From: Anaeromyces robustus
Taxonomy: Eukaryota > Neocallimastigomycota > Neocallimastigomycetes > Neocallimastigales > Neocallimastigaceae
Reading direction: 5' to 3'
DNA: 58,869 nucleotides
Assembly (NCBI GenBank): GCA_002104895.1
Contig: MCFG01000414.1
Coordinates: 1 to 58,869, forward strand
Shown: one piece after another, positions 51,514 through 58,869 of the stretch
How the letters are laid out: each line of letters opens with the position of its first letter
Position numbering within the stretch: position 1 is the first letter of the stretch
Notes under the pieces: model-generated
Database searches by the model: none
What the model saw: only the letters and a program-made list of their open reading frames with translations
Told to the model about the DNA's origin: nothing
Program-made: the position numbers and the translations under genes

Positions 51514-51521
51514 TATAAATA
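51514..51521 (+). promoter_or_regulatory. TATA box of the Cys-rich gene
   Basis: TATAAATA in GGAGAGTATAAATAGAACC, one of few GC-containing contexts in the spacer, about 335 bases before the ATG at 51855. If used, the first exon starts close to 51545. Confidence 0.4.
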
Positions 51522-51746
51522 GAACCATAAAGTATTTTATAAAATAACTGAAAAGAATTTAATATCTTAAAAAAAGAATCAGAATAATTATAGTAATAAT
51601 AATAATTATTATTATAAATACTAATATACTAATAATAATTGTTATTATAAATAATAATACTAATAATAAAAATAATAATAGTAATATAATATAATACCAA
51701 TACTAATACCAATACTAATAACATTAACAACAACAACAACAACAAC

Positions 51747-51778
<32 letters not shown>

Positions 51779-51854
51779 GAATAATTATTATTAGTAAAAA
51801 TAAACATTTGTACAATTAATATATAAAAACATAGATAGATAAAAATTTTCAATA

Positions 51855-53204
51855 ATGAATTCCACCACTGGTAATTTTAATCTTAATTCTTTTTTTTCAC
51901 TTAATGAGGCTAAAAAATATTTTTTAAGGTATGTAAAATACTAAAAATATTTAATATTATTTCTCAAAAAAGAAAAAAAAATGTTTTTTTTTTTTTTTTT
52001 ATTTTTTTTTTATTAATAAAATAATTATTGTTATTATGAACTTTTAATTATATTAGCCTAAATTGTAATTCTGATAATGATTGTCCGGAAATGTCACATT
52101 GTATTGGTAATAAATGCATTACATCATTATATTGTAAAAGTGAACACCGTTTTGATATGAAAAAAGCAGATAAGGAAGAAGATTGTTCTCTCTTTTTAAA
52201 TATTTGTGATGGTAAACCATGTTTTAAAAAATATAACGAATGTGAAAAAGATGACGATTGTTTTAGTGGTGTTTGTAGTGAAGTACAATGTAATAATACT
52301 GTAACTACTTGTAATGGTCAAGGTTGTTCTAAATATCCGAGTATCAATGGTGATGATTGTAAAATAAAATCATGCCAAAATGTTCAAAGATATTCTTTAG
52401 GCAGCTTTACACGTAAAGATGCGAAAAAATATTATGAAAAGTAATTTTTTTTTTTTTAATATTAATCAGTGAAAATTAAAAATATAACAACAATAATAAT
52501 AATAATAATTAGTTTATTTTTCAATATTATTTATAGATAATAGGAAATGTTATTAATCTAACATTAATTATTTTTAATTATATAATTTTTTTATTATATT
52601 ATACTATATTATATTATTATATTATATTATATTATATTACATTATATTATATTATATTATTATATTATATTATATTATATTATATTATATTATATTATAT
52701 TATATTATATTATATTATATTATTATATTGTATTATATTATATTTATGTATAATAGTTTAGATATTGATTGTAGACATGATGATGATTGTCCAGATCATA
52801 CCTATTGTGAATATTATGATAAAAAATATAAATGTATAAGCAATTTTAATTGTGAAAAAATAGATAATTGCTTTTTTGATTATGAAGTATCTGAAAATAG
52901 GACAAAAACTGGATATTACATATCTGAACTATCAAAATATAGAGATGAAATTGGTAGTAGTTATGGAACATTGTGTCGTTTTGATAACGAATGCTTTAAA
53001 AGTTCATGTAATTTAGGAACATGTGGTAGTGATAGTGATGCTTTTGGTTATGGAATAGAAACTATTTTATTTATTATAATAGGCACTATATGTTTAATAG
53101 TTTTTTGTTGTTGTTGCTGTTGTTGTTGCGAAAGTGATGAACTACAAATAGGAAATAGTTCTTATGATGAACAAGACATAGAAAATAAAGAATCAATCAA
53201 ATAA
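51855..53204 (+). CDS. Modular Cys-rich single-pass membrane protein
   Basis: Three exons, 51855-51928, 52057-52440 and 52757-53204, both junctions phase 2, 301 residues from MNSTTGNFNLNSFFSLNEAK. Exons 2 and 3 each open with a matching Cys module: SLNCNSDNDCPEMSHCIGNK and NLDIDCRHDDDCPDHTYCEY. Each has the pattern C-x5-DC-P-x4-C, as in small extracellular EB/Dickkopf-like knots, with further Cys pairs (DDDCFSGVCSEVQC, FDNECFKSSCNLGTC). Exons 1 and 2 end alike (NEAKKYFLR, RKDAKKYYE). A transmembrane helix (ETILFIIIGTICLIVF) is followed by eight consecutive Cys, probably palmitoylated, and an acidic cytosolic tail. No N-terminal signal peptide is visible, so an upstream exon or signal-anchor insertion must be considered. 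Function unknown; a surface receptor or adhesin is plausible. Confidence 0.75.
52590..52745. repeat. TTATA pentanucleotide microsatellite in intron 2
   Basis: About 30 TTATA units with occasional TTATTATA slips fill intron 2 (52441-52756) up to the splice acceptor. Confidence 0.85.
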
Positions 53205-54479
53205 ATAAATAAATATAAATAATCAAATCAATAATGATCTATATAATACATAAATTAGTCAATATATAAGTAAATAATCATCTATGTAATAAATATATAA
53301 TAAAAATATTTAATATCAAAAAAAAAAAAAAAAAAAAAAATTGTAAAATAAAATAAAAAACAATACATTTTTTTTTATATAATTTTTTTTTATTTTTATT
53401 TTAATTATTATACAATCTGTTGTGTTTTAAAGATTTAAATAATGAATTTATTTCATTATTAATATATTTATTTGTAAATTTTATATAATTTATTCATTTT
53501 TTTGATAATTTACTAAATAAGATAATAATAAGATATATAATTGATGGATAATATAATTATTTGAACTTTTTTTTTTTTTCATACAATATATAGTTATAAT
53601 TATTTCTATTCTTTTTTATATATATATATATATTTTCAATAGTTAAATATTAATACAAAATAATTCATAGATGACTTATTAAACTTCAATAATTCTTGCT
53701 GTAAATTTAGTATTACATTAGTTTTTTTTTTTTTTTTTTAAACTTTTATTAAATATATTTAATAATTCTTATAACATGATGTAAAATGTAACACATTATA
53801 TAAGTGTATTTTATATTTTAATGGTTAAAATAGATTTAATTTTTAATTTTATATATATACTATAAAAATTAATAACAAAATTGTAATACCTAATTTATAT
53901 ATAAAATATTTAAAATATTTTTTTTATATAAATTGTTACTGCGTAATTATACATAGTTACAAATGTATTGAATTAATACAAATAATGATATTCAAAAAAA
54001 AAAAAAAAAAAAATTAGAAAAATCTTATTAATAATCCAAGAATTCATACATAAAATAATAATTATTATAATAATTATATATATAAAATAATATATATTTA
54101 TTATATTTATATTATTTAATTATTGAATATACGTTTGCATTAATCAATTCTATAAAAAAATAAAAAATGAATAAAGTTAAAATATATTAAAACATTTTTT
54201 TATAAGTAATTAATATTTAAAAAAAAAATTATATTTTTGTTATTATTATTTATTAAACCTTTGAAACTTATTAAATATTTCCAAGTTTAGTAAGTAAAAA
54301 ATGTATATTTTATTTTATTTTTTTTTTTTCTCTTCATTCAAAATTAATTAATTTTTCTAAAAATAATACAATTTTTTTTATAATTAATAAATCTATATAA
54401 TTCTATATATAATGAATTTGGTATTTTTTAATATTTTAATTTTTATTAATAAAAATACCCAAATTCTTTCTAATTATTA

Positions 54480-54800
54480 TTTTTTTTTTTCCTTTTTAGA
54501 TAATAAAATTTATTATTTGACATGTTCACGTGTATAAAGAAGAAAAAGAATCTTTCTATTATAAAGACATAAGAATATACCATGAAAATAAAAATGGGAA
54601 AAAAAAAAAAAAAAAAAAAAAGAAATAAAAAGAAATAAAATAAATAAATTAGTAAAGCCTTCTTTTAATAATTATATTTAACATTATATAATAAAATATT
54701 TATGATTATGATTATTATAGTATTTTTATTATAGTATTTATTAAATTTTGAAGTTTAAAATAATCCAATCATAAATTATTAAAGTTTGAGATTAACATTA
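54480..54800. repeat. Duplicated noncoding block, copy B
   Basis: Diverged copy of 49690-50110, same orientation, sharing the landmark words TTATTTGACATGT and GAAGTTTAAAATAATC in the same order. The two copies flank the Cys-rich membrane protein gene. Confidence 0.6.
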
Positions 54801-54874
54801 TTACTTTACATACACATTTTTCACTGTTTCATTTTTTTTTTTTTTTTAATTCCTATAATAAATATCAAATATTA

Positions 54875-54913
<39 letters not shown>

Positions 54914-54919
54914 TAATAT

Positions 54920-54954
<35 letters not shown>

Positions 54955-54983
54955 TAAATAATAATAATAATAAATAATAATAT

Positions 54984-55051
<68 letters not shown>

Positions 55052-55053
55052 TG

Positions 55054-55101
<48 letters not shown>

Positions 55102-55118
55102 TTTAATAATAATAATTG

Positions 55119-55157
<39 letters not shown>
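54875..55157. repeat. TAA microsatellite
   Basis: About 90 TAA units with a few ATTTAA and TTGATA interruptions. Confidence 0.9.
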
Positions 55158-55159
<2 letters not shown>

Positions 55160-55810
55160 CATAAAGAATTATAATTACAAATAATAATCATTAATTAATA
55201 AATAAATAAATAATTAATAATAATAAATATTAATTTATTTACTACAAATGTTCTTTTTTTTTTCTGTTTATCATATTTGATAATTACTATATTAAGTAAT
55301 ATTAACATATTAAATAATATATTATAATATATATGATTATATACTTTATTAATTTGTTGTAAATGACATATGATAGTAATAAAAAATAAAGAATAAAATT
55401 TTTTTCATTTTTACCATCTTTTTTTTTTTTTTTTATATAAACTCATATGATATTATATAATATTATAATATAATATATTATAATATATTATATTACATTA
55501 TATTATGTTTGTTAATATATATTGCTATACAAATGTCAATTATTTAATTAAGCCTATAAATTATAATATATATAACCATAAAAAATATATATAAAAAATT
55601 ATTTATTGTCAATATATTAATTATATATATATTAATATATAATTAATATATTAAAAATCAAAAAAAAAAAATTTATTAATACAATAATAATTAAATGAAA
55701 CATACGTTACAATGCTTTGCATTAATTATATGACAATATATTAAAGATTAATAATAATAGTTTTTTATAACTATCCATTTTGATGTTGATGTTGTAAATT
55801 GTTATATTTA

Positions 55811-55878
55811 TTTAATACCAATTATTATTAGAAAAATTTAATACCAATTATTATTAGAAAAATAATTATTGGTATTTT
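55811..55878. repeat. 26-bp tandem duplication plus hairpin
   Basis: Two exact 26-bp copies (TTTAATACCAATTATTATTA...) at 55811-55836 and 55837-55862, followed by the inverse ATTATTGGTATT and a T run. Copy 2 and the inverse form a terminator-like stem-loop. Confidence 0.75.
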
Positions 55879-56704
55879 TTTATTAAAAAAAAAAAGAAAG
55901 TTATAATTTAATAGCATAACAAATTATATAGAAATATTATGAAAAATGCCAAATTAAGTCAAAATTTATAGATATATATTTTACTTATTAATAATTGTTT
56001 ATACACAACATAACTGCCATTTTTATTCTAAATAAATCATTATTAATAATAATTATTTATACATAATTACCATCTCTATTTTAAATTATTATTAAATAAA
56101 TTCATTATCTTACATCCTAAATATCTTTCTTCTTCCTAATTTTTTATTTAAATAAATTATAATAAAGTAAACAATAGAAATAAAAACATAACACATAAAC
56201 ATAAAAACACTTCTATATTTATTTATTTTTAAAAGTTTTTTTAAAAATTTTTTATTTAATTTTTAAACTGTTTTTTTTTATAGCATTATATTCATATTAT
56301 TATATAATAGATAATATGTTAATAGTATTAATTAAATCAAAATACAAAAATGCTTTATTTTTTCACTAAAAGATAATAATAAGAAATGAATTTATACATA
56401 TTGTGTATACGATATAATAATAATTTTGTTAAATGATTATTAAATACTAAATGTAATTTTTTTTTTTATTTTTGAGTCTTATTATTAAAGATACAAAATG
56501 TTATTTCATTTTTTGAATCTTAATATAAAAGATAAACAAAAAGTCAATTTTTGTCATTTATTAATAATTAATAATCAATTTGATAAATATAATATATTGT
56601 TTAAAGATATAAAAAAATGACTTTTTTCATTTTTTTTTCCAATAAAATTAAGAGAGAAAAAAATATATTTAATTTTTTTTTGATTTTACACGCGCATTAT
56701 ATTT

Positions 56705-56878
56705 CTAGTATTTACATATAATATACAATGCATGAATTGATCCTGGCACTACACCGAGAATAGTTAAAAGTACATTAATGATTAAGTCTTTTCCACAACC
56801 TCTTTCCATGAAAACACCAATTGGTGGTAAAATACAAGCACCAATGATCTTGAAAATATCAGAGCAAGTTAAAGGCAT
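56705..56878 (-). CDS. PMP3-type plasma membrane proteolipid, second copy
   Basis: A 57-residue frame, MPLTCSDIFKIIGACILPPI...HALYIICKY, family UPF0057/PMP3, with the signature PPIGVFMERG and two membrane helices. It differs from the copy at 48863 by extra Cys residues (Cys 5, 15 and one in the RGCGKD loop), a systematic change that could affect membrane palmitoylation or redox state. It ends at TAG and has no intron. Expected role: membrane potential and cation tolerance. Confidence 0.95.
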   Translation of the reverse strand: MPLTCSDIFKIIGACILPPIGVFMERGCGKDLIINVLLTILGVVPGSIHALYIICKY

Positions 56879-57133
56879 TTTTTCTTTATATTTATTATTT
56901 ATTTAATAGATAAAAGAGTATGTAAAAGAGTCTGTGTTTTTGTTTAGTTTTACTTTAATAATTTTATATCTTTAGTCGAAAGTTTTTGTTTTTTTATGAA
57001 GAAAAAAAAAAAAAAAAAGTAAAATGAAGAAAAATTTAATCAAATTTATCTTCGAAAACAAAATTAAGGTTTTTTAATTATTTATATTACAATATAATGG
57101 TTAATATATTTTAATAATAAAATAATAATAATG
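56879..57133. other. Promoter side of the second PMP3 gene
   Basis: About 250 bases of A/T-rich sequence between the PMP3 start and the SINE-like element, including a poly-A run at 57001-57018. It must hold the PMP3 promoter; no clear element was identified. Confidence 0.45.
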
Positions 57134-57633
57134 TAGACTCACATTAATGGGACCCATCTCCATCATGTGACCTACACAGCGGTGCATTACCATGTAGGTG
57201 TGAAGGGAATTCCGTAACGGATACCACTGCTCTGCTGCTGTCATATTCACTGCTGGGACATTAAGATTAGCCCTAACACTCCTATAGCGTCTCCTTATAC
57301 CACGAGCTTCAGAATAGGCCCCGCTTGTCTCTCCAACAGTAATACTTTTAAGACAGGCAGAATTTTGTCATCGCCTAATCCTTATAGAATTAACCGAAGA
57401 CTCCCTTCCCAGTCATTGGTGATCATTTGTAGTACCTGTGTTGGGTAGAATAAATACCATGAGGGAAAGCCTTTTGAATATCACGGTGGTTGCATGATAT
57501 CCCTAGGATAGAAACCTCAAAACTACTTATACAGCCTTTGAATTACCCCTCGTACGTGGACCTGCACCTGGTCTTGAACCCGCACCGAACGATACCTCCA
57601 TCGACCCGCTAAACGCGCTACCCAACTGGGACT
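57134..57633 (-). mobile_element. tRNA-headed SINE-like element
   Basis: A 500-bp block with roughly balanced base composition inside A/T-only DNA. Read on the minus strand it begins CCAGTCCCAGTTGGGTAGCG. An A-box-like AGTCCCAGTTGG (57622-57633, 10 of 12 consensus positions) is followed after 41 bases by a perfect B box GGTTCAAGACC (57570-57580), the spacing of an internal RNA polymerase III promoter. The roughly 400-base body has stops in all frames that I followed and no recognised domain. It ends GTGAGTCTAC and runs into ATT triplets. A (TAA)n tract borders its 5' end. A complete tRNA cloverleaf cannot be drawn, so it is not a functional tRNA gene. Confidence 0.6.
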
Positions 57634-57634
57634 G

Positions 57635-57636
<2 letters not shown>

Positions 57637-57722
<86 letters not shown>
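57637..57722. repeat. ATT microsatellite
   Basis: About 28 perfect ATT units directly adjoining the head of the SINE-like element. Confidence 0.95.
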
Positions 57723-57723
<1 letters not shown>

Positions 57724-58869
57724 TAAATTTATTATTAATTTTATTATTTAATCTGATATTTTGGTTATTACATTTATTATTTTTATTAATTTAAATAGCA
57801 ATGAAATAATTTAGTAATCATTTAATAATAAATATTTTCTGTTAATTATTATTTTATTTTAGAAGTCATCTTTTATTTTTAATTTAACTTATAATTAATG
57901 TTCATTATATTTAAAACCAACTTAATGGTATTCAAATTTCTATTTTATTATTTATTTAGAAAACTCAAGTCCCATAATATATTTTATGAAATATATTAAA
58001 TTCAAATTAATAATAAAAAAATATAAAAATTCTTGATTGACAATTTAGAATATATTAAATTTATATTTATATTATAATATAATATGTATAATATATAATA
58101 ATGTCAATATTAATATATTAACATTATACTTTAATATGTAGAATAATAATAATATAAAAAAGATAAAAGTTTAAAAAAAAAAAAAAGATTCTGAAAAATT
58201 ATGTGTAATAATTTGTAAAATGAAAAAAAAAACAAATTATTATTATTTATTATTATTTATTATTATTATTTATTATTATTATTATAAATGATGTTAATAA
58301 ATGTTTTATTATTAACAATTTATGATTATATTTGTGGCTAATATATTATTTTTTAAAACATGTATTAGTAATTATTAATAATTAGAGTTTATTATTATGA
58401 TATTTGCATTAATAATATTTCTAAATCTTTTAAATATTTTAAATATTAAATAATTCATTTGATATATATTAATCATTAAATCATTAATCATGAAATCTTA
58501 TAATATTTTCAAATATTTAGAAATATTAAACAGTCAAGTATTTAATAAACGTTATAACAAATTATTATAAAATATTGATGTATTAAAATTAAAATTTATA
58601 ATAATCCAAATAAACAAATTAATATAATGTGACGTGACACAAATAAAAAGTAAGAAAAAAAATGAAAAAAAAAAAAAAAAAAAAGATATTATGACAATGA
58701 ATAATATAAATAATATAAAATATTAATAATATTAATTTTACTATTACTAAATAATAAAACATATGAAAATGTTTATTGTTTAGTATTAATAATACCAATT
58801 ATAAAAAAAAAAAAAAAAAAAAGAAAAGGGGGTAGAATATAAAACATAAATATAATTATAAATATAATT
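57723..58869. other. AT-rich end of the window
   Basis: No gene seen. It holds AAT/ATT triplet tracts (58235-58290), poly-A runs (58667-58684, 58803-58820) and the inverted 15-mer ATGTGACGTGACACA at 58627-58641. Confidence 0.6.

Larger units (their letters stand above)
49037..51854. other. Spacer with a duplicated block, a structured island and a promoter
   Basis: No protein gene is visible. Contents: poly-A run at about 49463-49492; a block at 49690-50110 with a diverged second copy at 54480-54800; a complex island with several stems (50222-50400); a bZIP-like 15-mer (50466-50480); an AAGTTAC...GTAACTT inverted pair near 51073-51121; a TATA box (51514-51521); and AAC/AAT triplet runs in the leader of the gene at 51855. 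Confidence 0.55.
53205..56704. other. Gene-free repeat-rich region
   Basis: No gene in 3.5 kb between a plus-strand gene and the minus-strand PMP3 paralogue. It holds a poly-A run (53319-53340), duplicated block copy B (54480-54800), a TAA microsatellite (54875-55157), a 26-bp tandem duplication with hairpin (55811-55878), a roughly 65-bp tandem duplication (about 55985-56090, core TTTATACA.AA...AC.GCCAT / ACCAT), and a partly duplicated AAAGATA/TTTTTGA(A/G)TCTTA region (56470-56570) in the PMP3 3' flank. Confidence 0.55.

Noticed and set aside
54865-55191. Poly-Leu/Ile/Tyr minus-strand frame
   Set aside because: TAA microsatellite.
57570-57633. A tRNA gene on the minus strand
   Set aside because: The A and B boxes are present but acceptor and T stems do not pair well and no anticodon arm could be drawn, so a SINE head is preferred.

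Overview
This is nuclear DNA from an extremely AT-rich, intron-bearing fungus, most probably an anaerobic gut fungus (Neocallimastigomycota). The evidence is: GT-AG introns made almost only of A and T; long A, T, TAA and TTTA tracts between genes; an esterase carrying an N-terminal fungal (CBM10-type) dockerin as used in fungal cellulosomes; a Zn2Cys6 transcription factor; PMP3 proteolipids; several GPI-type chitin/polysaccharide deacetylases; and a GPCR whose ectodomain is a bacterial-type solute-binding protein. Species is not determined. Exon structures below were worked out by hand from splice consensus and frame continuity, and no transcript data were available.

Layout: 574-2011 (+) CE4 deacetylase 1; 4934-8067 (+) solute-binding-protein/7TM receptor, five exons; 9709-10844 (+) CE4 deacetylase 2; 10845-13820 repeat-rich, with hairpin elements and a possible retroelement scrap; 13821-15788 (-) Asn/Met-rich protein with an 11-residue minisatellite; 17808-18377 (-) dsRBD-like protein; 18766-20171 (+) unknown five-exon gene; 21262-22340 (-) dockerin-bearing feruloyl-esterase-type enzyme, frameshifted; 22694-23416 palindromes, an exact inverted copy of a deacetylase intron fragment, and a MITE-like element; 26441-27810 (-) CE4 deacetylase 3; 30161-32759 (-) SAAL1-like armadillo protein; 36242-37034 (-) decayed NmrA/QOR2-type oxidoreductase; 38956-44641 (+) 1722-residue Zn2Cys6 regulator; 46018-46548 (+) unknown 176-residue protein; 48863-49036 and 56705-56878 (-) two PMP3 paralogues; 51855-53204 (+) modular Cys-rich membrane protein; 57134-57633 (-) a GC-rich tRNA-headed SINE-like element.

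Functionally the genes are typical of a rumen fungus surface and secretome: three GPI-type deacetylases acting on chitin or xylan, a cellulosomal esterase removing ferulate or acetate from hemicellulose, and a receptor that could sense extracellular sugars or oligosaccharides. Much of the novelty lies outside the genes: a SINE candidate, several hairpin (MITE-like) elements, an intron-borne pseudo-exon with an identical inverted copy 4.3 kb away, and small islands of higher sequence complexity in otherwise AT-only spacers.
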